Assembly: GCA_030142905.1 (NCBI GenBank) | Contig: JASJOG010000438.1 | Coordinates: 110,004-174,003, forward strand | DNA: 64,000 nucleotides | Reading direction: 5' to 3' | Source of the DNA: Heliopora coerulea | Lineage: Eukaryota > Cnidaria > Anthozoa > Scleralcyonacea > Helioporidae | The notes under the pieces: generated by a model | The model's input: only the letters and a program-made list of their open reading frames with translations | Databases searched by the model: none | What the model was told of the DNA's origin: nothing | Part shown: positions 44,213 to 54,240 of the stretch, piece by piece | How the letters are laid out: the number at the start of each line of letters is the position of its first letter | Position numbering within the stretch: the stretch's first letter is position 1 | Made by a program: the position numbers and the translations under genes

Positions 44213-45076
44213 ATGGCTGCTACTTCAATCAATGCACAATTGAGTTGGTGTTCTTTGTTATTCATAACTCTTTATTTTGTATAATGTTCCAGAAATTGAA
44301 TTCCCTACCTAACAGCCAGGGGAAGGATTTTATATTCAGCAGGGAAGAGTAGGACTTATGAACTTCAGCTTATCTATATATTGCCATCAGTTCCTGGGCA
44401 ATTAATGTGTGCATATTACCCGAGAACTTTTCTCGTACCGCTGTTGAACTCGTAATGAGGAACTCAATTGTATTCATCAGCCCACCCTTCAGGGGCGCAA
44501 CCTGGACTTTACAAGGGTAGGGGTCTGAGGGAAGTAACCAGGCACTGTCGAGGCGATTTTGATAAATTTTGAAGGCAGAAGGTCTACTTGGCCTTGGGAA
44601 ATGAGGGCAAAAACTGTCGCTGACAGGGCATACATAAGATCACCCACAAACCCTCTAGCTTGGCCTCTGCTCTTCCCTGTTGAATATCAAACCCCTTCCT
44701 GGGCCTATAGATAAATCATGGGCTAATTAACTCATCACTTCTCAATTAAACTGAAAATCACTCGATGAGTACATGCACTACTCCCAACGGCCAATTCAGC
44801 TTTAAAGTTCTTTTGTATCACAAATGTGCAATTCTGAAAAGAAACTGTTTCCCTCCCGCCTTTTCACTTCCTTACAGCGCAATTTCTTAACCTCTCTCCC
44901 TTCCCTGTCTGATAGAGTTACTTTTGATATACAGCTCCTTAGCGTCTTCCTTTTGATCTGCTTCTTTAGTATTCAATGACATGACCAGGAATGTGCTTAA
45001 TGGGAGGCGTGGGAGCGTTACGTCCCCAATAATTCGATAAGCCAAGAAAGTGGAACCTTGGTGGACAGCTTGGCTT
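44213..45076. other. No gene seen
   Basis: No exon or clear transposon. A weak CAGGGGCGCAACC word near 44492 recalls MITE ends elsewhere in the window, without a partner. Confidence 0.4.
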
Positions 45077-45693
45077 GGGCTCTGTTTACATGAAGAGAAG
45101 TTGTCCCTAGTGGGAGGGTTACCCCAGCCCCCAAGTGACCCTGGGCGGGACGACATTAAACACATTTCTTTGTAAAGTGCAGAGACCCTTTTACATGAGA
45201 AGTGACAAAGTTGTCTCGAGGGGAAGGGTTACTCGCTTTGCAAAGTAGGGTGACGCTAGGAGGCGAGACAACTTTTTGCCAAGTAAACACTCTGTTCCTC
45301 TTTGACTCGTCTGGGAAGGACAGCTTGTGATAAAATGAGTATGAGTAAACTTTGTTATTTCCAAAATGACGGCAAACGCCAAATAACAGTCAAAGTCGTC
45401 TGCGAAACCTCAAGATAAAAGGTGGGCTTTGACTTCTATGATGATTGAATCCTTAATCAACTGCTTAAAGCAATACAAGTGTCCGTGTCAATTCAATTTA
45501 GTCGATTTTAGTCCTGATAAAGTAAAGCTGTACGAAATGTTCAGCAAGGAAAAAGTAACTCTTCCCAGTTCCCTCAAAGTCAAATCAGGGAGGGCAAGTT
45601 TGCTTTTCCTCATATAAGCACTAGCTAAAAGTTGACTCGGGATCCAGGGTAACCCTCCCATAAGAGGCAAGTTCTTTTCATGTAAACAGGGCC
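45077..45693. mobile_element. TIR element, GGGCTCTGTTTACATGAA termini
   Basis: 617 bp from GGGCTCTGTTTACATGAAGA to TTTTCATGTAAACAGGGCC. The arms also share GTGGGAGGGTTACCC further in. An internal inverted pair, GTTGTCTCGAGG with GCGAGACAACTTTTTG, sits at about 45210-45280, so it is a nested or composite foldback. No transposase. Confidence 0.65.
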
Positions 45694-46436
45694 TTGCTTC
45701 CAGTTGCAGATCGTCTCATTCCATTTACTTTTGCTAGTGCCCACTCCCCGAATTCTTCAGTTTAAACAATATCATCAAATTCATCGACGTCTGTTGTAAA
45801 GTGTTACTGAAGGAAGACGTTGTTGAAGAGTGTTCTGAATTAACAAGCTTAGATCTTCATCGCTGCCGTATGCCATTTCGTTATGTCCACAATTCATTGT
45901 TTCAACACAAGCGTTGAATTCTTTATTCCACTTATTAGTATTCAGGAGTGTGATAACCACTTATCATCAGTAACCTTCTTACGTTTAAGCTTTATTCGCG
46001 ATTTTAAATCTTGTATTACACAAGTGACCATTCATTTACCCTTATCTTTTTACAACTTCAGCGACTAGAAAGGTTTGAAGCACAACAATCTCCGAGAAAA
46101 TCCAAAATTACCTAATCATCAACACTAATTTCATTCAATCGAAAGAGTACATTCCTCTTGGAAACATTTCTTCGCTGTTTTTCCTCTTTTAACAAACCAT
46201 ATACCTTAGAATTAACTCTCACTGCGGACACGCCTTCAGTGCCAGTTCTCCGTCAATTGCAAACTCAAATTTTTTGTTGTATTTTTGTAACAAAAAAAGG
46301 GAACCAAGCAAAGCAAATCAAATAAAAACTGATTGCGTGGAAACCTTATCAATCGTGTCATAACTCAGTTAAAACCTCGTTCTCGAGTAATCAACTCTTA
46401 CTTAGGTAGCTTTGGGCCAACCCCAGATTAAAGTTA
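45694..46436. other. No gene seen; degenerate repeat
   Basis: The stretch at about 45940-46045 (GTGTGATAACCACTTATC... and GTGACCATTCATTTACCC) is a degraded relative of the unit at 49579-49722. No coding signal. Confidence 0.4.
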
Positions 46437-46856
46437 TTAACCCGTTTAGCGCCCGTTGTCTTATACAGGGTGTCCCAAAAACCCCGAAAACTATTGAAAT
46501 CACTTATTGTTAAAATTTGAATGCCCTACGAAAAAGCTGAACGTAATTTTGCGTAAAATATTGACAAGGTGCATGTATTAAAATTTAGGTAAGAAAATCG
46601 CCTTGTAAAGTGCGCGATTTTTTGCCTGTGGGAATGTATAAATTACTTATATCAATCATTTATGCACTCTTGGGGATCAACAGAGTGCTAAGGCATTCGA
46701 ATTCTAACAATTATATTGTTATTGGTGATTTCAATAGTTTTCTTTTTTTTTGGGACACCCTGTATATCGGACTCTTTTAGAAGAACAAATGAATGGACAA
46801 AGCAAAAACAAACAGACAATGAACAAAAAACAAAACTTCAAGCGTTAAAAGGTTAA
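46437..46856. mobile_element. MITE interrupted by a second MITE
   Basis: The outer unit runs from TTAACCCGTTTAGCGCCCG to GCGTTAAAAGGTTAA and resembles 41128-41255. It is split by the unit at 46462-46766. Confidence 0.55.
46462..46766. mobile_element. Mariner-type MITE, TACAGGGTGTCCCAAAA termini
   Basis: 305 bp. Both ends begin TATACAGGGTGTCCCAAAAA in inverted form and continue inward with GAAAACTATTGAAATCAC, giving termini of about 42 bp. TA dinucleotides flank each end, the target duplication of Tc1/mariner elements. CAGGGTGTCC ends are typical of the mariner group that includes transposases like the fragment at 31870-32184. Confidence 0.75.
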
Positions 46857-47384
46857 ATTCCAGGCCATTAAGATGCCCGAGAAAAGGAATGTAAATCAAC
46901 AAAAATGCTTTTCTGTTAATTCTTCAATGGCCGGTCCCCATATTCATCTGCTGAATACAACTATCAGAATGCCTTTAGAAATCTGTTAGTAATGTTAATC
47001 GAAACAATTGTCTTTGCAATTGCTTTGGGAATTCAATGTTTGCATGAAAATGACAAAACCACAAAGTATTGAGCTGACGTAATAAGAACTATCTCATGAC
47101 ACACTCATAATTCTTTTTTTCAACAGAAACCTTAAATCCTTTAACTCATTAATATTCAGGAGTGCGATAACTTTTCAAAAGAGTGTGGTAACCACTTATC
47201 ACACTGTTCTCCTTTGAAAACAGTGTGATTAGCCGTTTATTGCATGCTAATGAGTGAATATTTTAATTTCTAAAGACCAACGTTTCTTCGACCCATATCT
47301 CGATAGAGTTAACCTCTTTATCTCCTTTTCACATGTAATTTGAATAAATTCTTGTGTATAAACTGTTATCATTTTCGCAATTCT
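46857..47384. other. No gene seen; foldback repeat
   Basis: About 47150-47265 holds inverted words: AACTCATTAATATTCAGGAG with GCATGCTAATGAGTG, and GTGTGGTAACCACTTATCACAC. It is a small decayed foldback. Confidence 0.4.
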
Positions 47385-47448
47385 CACAGCTTCATGTTCT
47401 GCTGGTAATCCTCAATGTCAGCCATCTACAGCCAGTAGTTTAGGGTGA

Positions 47449-48019
47449 CATTGGTCCATTCAACTTTCTAGGGTCTTTCTTAATATCCTCACTGTTCCCA
47501 AAATCGAAGTCTTCTGGAGATGTTCTATATTACGTTTTATTCCTATAGTATCTATCCATTTTTCCAGCTTCTTGCTCACAGTACCGAGTGCTCCGATAAC
47601 TACAGGTACTAAATCTACCTTCTTCATTGACCACACCTCTTTAATTTCCTATTTTAGCTTGTCATACTTCTGAACCTTCTCCCCTTCTTTCACTCCAACA
47701 TTTTTATCGTCAGGGATAGCAATGTCAACAACTATATCAGGTTATCGACATTCTATGTGATGATCACACTGTATCATGAAATCCCATAGCACCTTTATCT
47801 CACTAGACTCCATTCCTTTCGGGCATGATCAAACCAACGAGTTGCTCGCTGCAAACCATATTTCCTACATGTCCAATGGACTATACTTGCCACGTTGTCA
47901 TGTCTTCTTTTATATTCCTTTTGAGCTAGCTTTTTGCATCCGTTAATTAAATGTCCCACGCTTTCTTCTTTTTCACCACACATTCAACATAGGGGAGATT
48001 CAACTGTCTTATCTATATT
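47449..48019 (-). pseudogene. R4-like LINE 3, C-terminal endonuclease part
   Basis: Holds the zinc knuckle region CGEKEESVGHLINGC (first Cys pair partly lost beside a TAG) and the late IGALGTVSKK...LGTVRILRK block in separate frames. It matches the ends of LINE copies 1 and 2. A break near 47795 separates the two. Confidence 0.7.
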
Positions 48020-48102
48020 TGTAGTAGATTCACTTCCGCCCCGAAAGTTGTAAGCAAGCTTGGTTTTCATGGTCAAGTAATAAAAGGTGGCAAGATACTA
48101 CA
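48020..48102 (+). repeat. 5' LTR of the minimal gypsy element
   Basis: 83 bp, TGTAGTAGATTCACTTCC to AGATACTACA. It differs from the 3' copy at only a handful of positions, which suggests a fairly recent insertion. Confidence 0.85.
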
Positions 48103-48131
48103 CTGGTGACGAGGATTAATAGTTTATACGT

Positions 48132-48734
48132 TTTAGACGATGGCAACCTATGGAAAAGTTGAAAGAAGGAAGTATTGAAACAAAAGTTTCGCGCTTCTTG
48201 TTTCAATATAGGATCACACCACAAACTATAACCGGTATAACTCCAGCGGAATTGTTGATGGGTCGAAAACCTCTGTCAAGGCTAGATTTATTGAATCCAG
48301 ATTTAAGGACAAGAGTTGAAAATAAACAGCAAGATCAGAAAGAAAGACACGACAATCTTGCTAAAATAAGATCGTTAAAGCCCGGAGACTTGGTCTACGC
48401 GAGGAACTATGCTCAAGGTGAGAAATGGATTCCTGGAAAGATTGAAGAGAGAACAGGACCGGTATCATTTGAAGTAGAACTAAATGACAATCAAAGGATA
48501 AGAAGGCACCAAGATCAAGTCATCAGCAGAGAAAATAATGAGGTTGGGGAGGACGGAAACCTCAGAGGAGAAAGCCGAGAGAATTCGACCCGCACGCCAT
48601 GGACGGAAAAACCACCTACTAAGGACATTAACGCAGAGGAAGTTCCACAACAACAGTTGTGTTCTAATCCAGCCACATCCCTTCAATACCCAGCAAGAGA
48701 GCGACGCAGGCCAGATTACTATGGACAAAGTTAA
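48132..48734 (+). CDS. Ty3/gypsy integrase C-terminal remnant in an open frame
   Basis: An open frame from an ATG at about 48150. It contains FQYRITPQTITGITPAELLM, then SRLDLLNPDLRTRV, KPGDLVYARNY and a chromo-like/C-terminal tail ending RERRRPDYYGQS. These belong to the end of gypsy integrase, after the catalytic core. Just upstream, ATGGCAACCTATGG at 48139 may be the start of the former Gag frame, joined near there to the integrase tail by deletion. The frame has no stops, so a small protein could be made. Whether it has any function is unknown. Confidence 0.65.
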   Translation, partial: FRRWQPMEKLKEGSIETKVSRFLFQYRITPQTITGITPAELLMGRKPLSRLDLLNPDLRTRVENKQQDQKERHDNLAKIRSLKPGDLVYARNYAQGEKWIPGKIEERTGPVSFEVELNDNQRIRRHQDQVISRENNEVGEDGNLRGESRENSTRTPWTEKPPTKDINAEEVPQQQLCSNPATSLQYPARERRRPDYYGQS

Positions 48735-48819
48735 CTTACTATAAATGAAGCAAGACAAAACTTATCGTTAAATTCTATGTTGTTGACATTCAAATTGTTG
48801 AAGAGTTATGTTGTAACTA

Positions 48820-48831
48820 AGAGGGGAGGAA
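48820..48831 (+). other. Polypurine tract of the minimal gypsy element
   Basis: AAGAGGGGAGGA directly before the 3' LTR. Confidence 0.7.
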
Positions 48832-48914
48832 TGTGCTAGATTCACTTCCGCCCCGGAAGTTGTAAGCAAGCTCGGTTTTCATGGTCAAGTAATAAAAGGT
48901 GGCAAGATACTACA
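48832..48914 (+). repeat. 3' LTR of the minimal gypsy element
   Basis: 83 bp, TGTGCTAGATTCACTTCC to AGATACTACA. Confidence 0.85.
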
Positions 48915-49518
48915 ATGTTGAACTTGATGTAGTTAGTTCTTAATGCCTGTTCTTGCGCAGCACAGATAAGAGCTTCCGTTTCTGCCTTTAAATCACTGTT
49001 TTTCAACCGCAACCACCTTTTCTCCGTTGTCAATGTCATCACTTGTCTCCCTACAGTATTGTTCATACATCTTATCGCTCAACTTCTGTTCTCTTTCCTC
49101 TGTCTTACTTCTCTTGTACTTTTCTTTTGTCACACATTCTTCCGTATTGACTATACCCCCTTGTCTAACTAGTATTAACAGCGGTTTTACGGTATTCTAA
49201 ACATACCACCCTATCCCATTCTCTTCTGCTCATACACAATTTTCTTAACTCATTAGCCCTCTTCCTCCTTTTCTTCTTAGTAGATATAACCTATCTACAT
49301 CACTCCTGGAATGAAAGGTACCATGCACTGTTAGCAACTTCCTTGACTTTCTATCCAAGCTTTGTAACTCCTCATAACTCCATTTAACAATTCTTGCTCC
49401 ATACTGGAGTACTGCTACCGCCCTCCTGTTGATCGCTTGAAACTTATTTTTTCCATTCAGTTTTGACCATAAAGTCAATCTCAATCTTCTCAAGTATTCT
49501 TTCTTGAACCTGTTACTA
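48915..49518 (-). pseudogene. R4-like LINE 3, late reverse transcriptase part
   Basis: Frames at 49245-49518 and at 48915-49066 carry the post-YMDD region (INRRAVAVLQYGARIVKWSY, then GRGLMS) and the segment before the knuckle (RWLRLKNSDLKAETEALICA). The stretch between them is degenerate. Confidence 0.7.
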
Positions 49519-49578
49519 TTATTATTGTTATTATTATGAAAAAAAAAATTCATTGTGAATGAGTCATGAGATAAGGTC

Positions 49579-49722
49579 GTTAATCAATGATCACTCTTGT
49601 GATAAAGAATTTGACATCACTCATAAAGATTGAACAGCTACTCGGAGCCTACTGCCCTTCGAGTCTATTGAACTTCACTCGCGATGTTAAATCCTTTATC
49701 ACACTTGTGACCATTGACTAAC
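49579..49722. repeat. 144-bp inverted-repeat unit
   Basis: GTTAATCAATGATCACTCTTG followed by TGATAAAGAATTTGACATC pairs with the inverse at 49680-49722, giving arms of about 44 bp around a short loop. A degraded relative lies near 45940-46045. Confidence 0.6.
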
Positions 49723-50632
49723 CCTGACGAATCGGCTATTATTGCAGCCACTATTACTGCCACTTCATATTCTGAACAAATGTCGATTTGAGCGGTCCGG
49801 ATTTACTTTGGAATGCTTGGAGCTGGTCGCTCCAATCAAATGCAACTATTTTGACGAATCACAATTCTTGACTTGGAAGTCAAGAATTATCAAGTTAATC
49901 TCGCTTACGAGATTAACTCAGTTCAATGATTAGATAAGTCAACACTCGAATTATACGACTGATTAACCTATTCTGCTAAAGTTAATTCGAAAACTTGAAT
50001 TGAGGGGGATGCTAACTCACATCTTCTGGTTTCAGGGCGTTAAATTTTTTCGTAAAACAATGAATTTACCGCGTTCTTGTTGAACATGTTACGAAAAATC
50101 TTTCGCTTCCCGGAAACCCAGTTGGAGTTCGAATCCCACTGAACTCAACTTCTCGAGTTGACTTTAGCTGTGAAGGTTAATCGTAAACTTTTCTCAAAGT
50201 GTTTTCTCAAATTTTCTCAAAATGTCTTCAAACTTGCAAGGGAAAATAAGAAAACATCGAGGTTTAAGCACTTCACAACAAAGTTTCATTAAAATATGAC
50301 AAACTATAAAGCATTCACTTGCCATACACTACAGTACAAGAAATTCCACTTGAACGTGGATTCTTATCAGAAAAAACAGGCTTTGTGGTTGAAAAAAGGA
50401 ATATTGTCACAGTGCTACCACCAAAGCTTAATTTTTTTTGTTTCATTTTCTTGTCCTTTTCCCGGATAAGTTCAAATGCACGATTTTCCCGCGATAGAAA
50501 ACCAAATATCAAAATTCATCATTACCTACATCGAAAACTTATACGACAAAAAATTAACGAAAATTTCTTTATGAAAACGTAGTGATATGGAACAAAGGTT
50601 AAATGTTAATCCCAGCAGGAGATATTTCAAAA
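49723..50632. other. 3' flank of KCTD copy 2
   Basis: No separate gene. About 50260-50600 aligns discontinuously with 38370-38660 downstream of copy 1 (shared words GATTCTTATC, TACCACAA/TACCACCA, GGATAAGTT and ATCAAAATTCAT), so the duplication included the 3' untranslated region. Confidence 0.55.
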
Positions 50633-51580
50633 CTAAATTATCCTTATTTTGTCATCTATTTCAGTTAAACCAATATTAAGTCTCCATGAAGTTGAACTTG
50701 GTAAGTTGATCTGAAATTGATCCCCGTTAGGAATGTGCATTGACACCATTGGTATAGAACAGTCCAATAAAACTTCAATTATATCTCCTTCCTTAAACGG
50801 AGTTTCAAGTCGTTCATCAGTTTCTGCAGGTTGCCCATCGATGTACACCTGACCTGACCTACCAAGAACCCATCCATATGAACCACTCCACCTGCTGCTA
50901 TCTTGTACAGGGTCACCAAATGGCACTGGCCCTCCTTTCAGCACTCCAACAAACATCCAGAAAAATTTAGTTTCGATCGTCTCAAGCTTAAGTTGCCAGC
51001 GCGTTACTATTTCTTCACAAACATTGTCGCTGAGAGCATATGCTTTCCCATATAATGGTTCATGCAGAGCAACGGTGCCATTTTCTTCAATAGTTATTCC
51101 TGAGCTGTGTAATTTGAAGACATACTTTGGCTTAAGCTCTTCCTCCAAACCAAGATAATGAACAAGGTTATAAAAATTCTTTACCTGTTCTGGTGCAACC
51201 TTTGGTGTTGGTGGACGATTATCGGGACTTTCAATCTTCTTGGCGCGTAGATAATCCAATATCAAACCAAAATAAAGTGGATTGAAGTCGAGAAAGACGC
51301 AGCCATCTTTGTCACGCTCAATGCCATCTTCCCATCGTCCACTAAACATGGAGGCGAGCAAAGATCCTTCAACGGCACAAAGAGTCGACCTTCTGGTTGT
51401 TATCTTCTGTCCACCAACGTTTAAATAAATGATATCGTCGCTTGATATCATTGCTTTCGTTTCTTCGATGCCCAAGTTGTATAAATCTGCCTTTGCTTTC
51501 AATTTCTCGCTCTCGACCTGCCTCGGAGATATATACCTGAAGATCACACATGAAACTCGAGTGGACTTGGATTTATTCAT
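50633..51580 (-). CDS. KCTD-type BTB/T1 protein with SPRY-like C-terminal half (copy 2)
   Basis: A 315-codon frame ending TAG, paralogous to 38707-39630. The BTB part is very close (DDIIYLNVGGQKITTRRSTL, FSGRWEDGIERDKDG, LDYLRAKKIES). The C-terminal half is more diverged (YALSDNVCEEIVTRWQLKL, WMFVGVLKGG, GSYGWVLGRSGQ, LLDCSIP). On the minus strand GATCTTCAG before GTATATATC near 51538 looks like an acceptor, so residues before RYISP may be intronic and the real start may lie in an upstream exon. The family role would be substrate adaptor for cullin-3 ligases or a related assembly; that is inference. Confidence 0.75.
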   Translation of the reverse strand: MNKSKSTRVSCVIFRYISPRQVESEKLKAKADLYNLGIEETKAMISSDDIIYLNVGGQKITTRRSTLCAVEGSLLASMFSGRWEDGIERDKDGCVFLDFNPLYFGLILDYLRAKKIESPDNRPPTPKVAPEQVKNFYNLVHYLGLEEELKPKYVFKLHSSGITIEENGTVALHEPLYGKAYALSDNVCEEIVTRWQLKLETIETKFFWMFVGVLKGGPVPFGDPVQDSSRWSGSYGWVLGRSGQVYIDGQPAETDERLETPFKEGDIIEVLLDCSIPMVSMHIPNGDQFQINLPSSTSWRLNIGLTEIDDKIRII

Positions 51581-52092
51581 CTGTAATCTTAATATCGCAC
51601 TTTGAATAATTCTCTGGCTAAAACAATGAACTTTTCCCGCTTTCCATTATGTTAGCCTATTTCAGACCATGTGACAGTACTTCAGGGAATTATTTCTTTG
51701 AAATTTAGTGATATCAGATAAGCATCCAAGTATTACGATTAGAATGATAAAAAGCCTTTTACATCACCTAATTTGAAATGTGCAAATTTTATACGGTTAA
51801 CTATAATTTAAAGGTTAATTGATAAAAACAAATAAAAATATAGAAACTTACTAATGGTATGACATTTCGTACCGGTGTTTGGCCGAGCAGTTGCCATCTG
51901 AAGTTGGGTCCCAATGCACCCTTATTTTTTACGAATGAAATAATGGTGGCTTTCATGTGACGTTAATGCAACCATGTTTGTGTACATCAAAGTTTCGACG
52001 CTCCGCAGTTTGAAAAATTCACTGAAGTGTTTTTGTTTTATAAGATGTTTTTACCCACCGGGAACACGTGAGAACCAACTTATAGGTATAGG
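51581..52092. other. No coding exon identified upstream of KCTD copy 2
   Basis: AT-rich, no recognisable element. Confidence 0.4.
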
Positions 52093-52214
52093 AGGCCCAG
52101 TTCAAACGTCAAACTTGTCATGTGCCGAATCAAATGCAAATCACTTTCAACAAAGGATTTTGGTCGTTAACATTAGATTCAGTACTTGAAAAGTTCGACG
52201 TTTGAACTGGGCCT
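52093..52214. repeat. 122-bp MITE, AGGCCCAGTTCAAACGTC termini, copy 2
   Basis: From AGGCCCAGTTCAAACGTC to GACGTTTGAACTGGGCCT, perfectly inverted over 18 bases. The interior matches 44092-44212 with scattered differences. Confidence 0.8.
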
Positions 52215-53114
52215 GGGTATTTTTTACTGCAGTATGGCGGCTTTCAACTGATTGAAAACATTCAAAAGACGCTTAGCTCCAACCCACCCTTTAATTTTGC
52301 TTAAGATCTCTGGATGTTCGAGTGGCGAATTCTTAACTGCAGAGACCGCGTTTGTAAACCTTGCCTATGTTCACCTCGTTCAGGTTCGGTAACACCAGGA
52401 CTACAGGAATTCACTCCAAATAACTTTTACTTTAATGAGTCCAACCCGATTATATCTATATATATGTTTAAAACACTCTCCAGTGTTGTACACACGTTGA
52501 TCTGACTTCTATATCTGTTGACTATCTATTATTATTATTTTTTTCATATTACAAAACCATGAGCTCTAATATGTCAGTCAAGACCTACGTCACCACCAAA
52601 ATAATTGGCAGTCACTACAGTTACAGCCTAACACCTAGAGAACTCTTCAGAGCGCAGTAACCTTGCAATTTGTTTTAGTCAGCTAAACTTTTGGGTTTCA
52701 TCGAAAAACTGCACATTTGAGACCAAATATTGTAATCTTAATGCGTATCTGAATATTCATTAAATTTCAAGGATTTTTTCACACTATACGAATTGTTTCT
52801 TTCGAAGCGACTTTTTCTTGTCTCACGGGTTCTCGGCTGCACCCGACGAGAAAACTGCTCAATTTATACAGAAATGTGGAGTTCAGCAATAAAATTCGTC
52901 TGGAGGGAAACAGCCTTGGGGCCCACTTACAATACACGATTGTCGAAAACGATTGTTCGTTCTGATGCATCCGATTAACTCAGTGGAGTTGTTCTGACGT
53001 ATTGCTACTTTAGTGGGCGAATAGAAAGCAGAAATTGGTCCTTTCACACGAGATTACATAGCACAGGACGGACAATCGTATACAATAATCATATCGTGTA
53101 AATGGACAGCTGCT
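52215..53114. other. No gene seen
   Basis: AT-rich spacer with no exon-like or transposon-like signal. Confidence 0.45.
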
Positions 53115-53242
53115 TTAACTCTTTCCTGACGACGGTTGGGCTCTCAATGACGAAAAAATTGTCTCACGTTAGCCGGAGTAAAATGGTCTAGCCATCAGCC
53201 AGAATTATATGTTACAGGTCGCTAACGTCTGAAAAGGGTTAA
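53115..53242. repeat. Short MITE, TTAACTCTTTCC termini
   Basis: TTAACTCTTTCCTGAC to GTCTGAAAAGGGTTAA, core CCGGAGTAAAATGGTCTAGC. Same family as 15380-15480 and 35570-35670. Confidence 0.65.
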
Positions 53243-53395
53243 AATCAAGCCGAATCAAGAAAAAAACAACTCAACTGATTCACTGCAAACTGAAATATGC
53301 TTTTATATTTAACCTGACTATTAAATAACGTACTTGTAATCATGTGTTAGAGTGTGGGAGCGGGCAGATGCGATTTGGCGCAAGATAAATATCTT

Positions 53396-54240
53396 GCCTG
53401 ATTGAAATTTTATTATCCCTAATGTATAGTAGAATGGTGTTAATGGTCGTCTGTTGGCGCCATGGAATGCCCTTTGATGCAAATGGTTGTGTATCTACCC
53501 TAATGAATGTCGATTGAATAAAATGAATGTATTTTTTGCGTTAATGAGTTTGAGTTCTGGTAATGAACAGCAAAAGGTGTAGAATGGCGTAGTGAACCTG
53601 GAACTTGAAAGTGGATGTGTTTTAACAAAGTGTTGTGAACTAACATACATGTTAAGATTCCATTTTGTCCCTGCAACAGACTGGACGACTGTCTTCAGTC
53701 GCATAATTCAATGTTGTGAGTTAAGACAGTTCTGAAAGGGCTCAGCAGAGAACGTGGTCAGCACAGAGTTTTACATAGCAAAACAGTCATCGAAATATTG
53801 GCGAAATGAAAGAACTTCGAACTGTGAAACCGAATTCAGTTTATGTACGAATTATGATAGTTTGAATTTTATTCCATTATCTTTTATACATTTCGGGATT
53901 CCATGTAACCTTAAATCGACCCTGCAACAGACCGAAGTAATATCTTGCATAATTGAAATTTTATTCTCCCTAATGTATAGTATAATGGTGTTGATGGTCG
54001 TCTGTTGGTCCAATAGAATTCTCCTTGTTGCAAATCGTTGCGTATCTACGCTAATGAATGTCACTTTCTATGCAATAAATGTTAATTGAAAGCGACAAAA
54101 GCGTTAATGAATGTCGATTCAATAAAATTAATATATTTTTGCGTTATCGAACTTGACGTTGGCGTTAATAATATATTTTTTGGTAATGAACAGCAAAAAA
54201 AGTGTACATAGGTACAGTATATGTTCTTCAACAGAACTTT
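53396..54240 (+). repeat. Degenerate direct duplication, about 550-bp period
   Basis: The block CCCTAATGTATAGTAGAATG, then GGTCGTCTGTTGG and CTAATGAATGTCGATT, recurs in the same order about 550 bp later, as do CCCTGCAACAGAC and GGTAATGAACAGCAAAA. Non-coding. Confidence 0.6.

Larger units (their letters stand above)
48020..48914 (+). mobile_element. Minimal Ty3/gypsy-type LTR element, 895 bp, nested in the R4-like LINE
   Basis: Two 83-bp direct repeats (48020-48102 and 48832-48914), nearly identical and with TG...CA ends, enclose 729 bp. Inside the left LTR comes CTGGTGACGAGGAT, a primer-site-like start. Just before the right LTR is the purine tract AAGAGGGGAGGA. The flanks carry a 5-bp target duplication with one mismatch (ATATT / ATGTT), and removing the element and one duplicate rejoins the LINE reading frame. 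Each LTR contains AATAAA. Protease, reverse transcriptase, RNase H and most of integrase are missing, so it needs a helper. Confidence 0.85.
47385..49518 (-). mobile_element. 5'-truncated R4/Dong-like LINE, split by a gypsy insert
   Basis: On the minus strand the copy starts abruptly at about 49518, directly after a (TAA)-rich run (49515-49540), inside the late reverse transcriptase region. It continues with FKKEYLRRLRLTLWSKLNGK, then SLDRKSRKLLTVHGTFHSRS, DVDRLYLLRRKGGRGL, and EALICAAQEQALRTNYIKF. The gypsy element at 48020-48914 then interrupts it. After the insert come MCGEKEESVGHLINGCKK and, ending near 47449, VVIGALGTVSKKLEKW through ILGTVRILRKTLES and a stop. The 3' boundary is approximate. 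Confidence 0.75.

Noticed and set aside
53754..54089. A 111-codon plus-strand gene
   Set aside because: It overlaps the degenerate direct duplication, has no recognised motif, and is not conserved between the two repeat copies.
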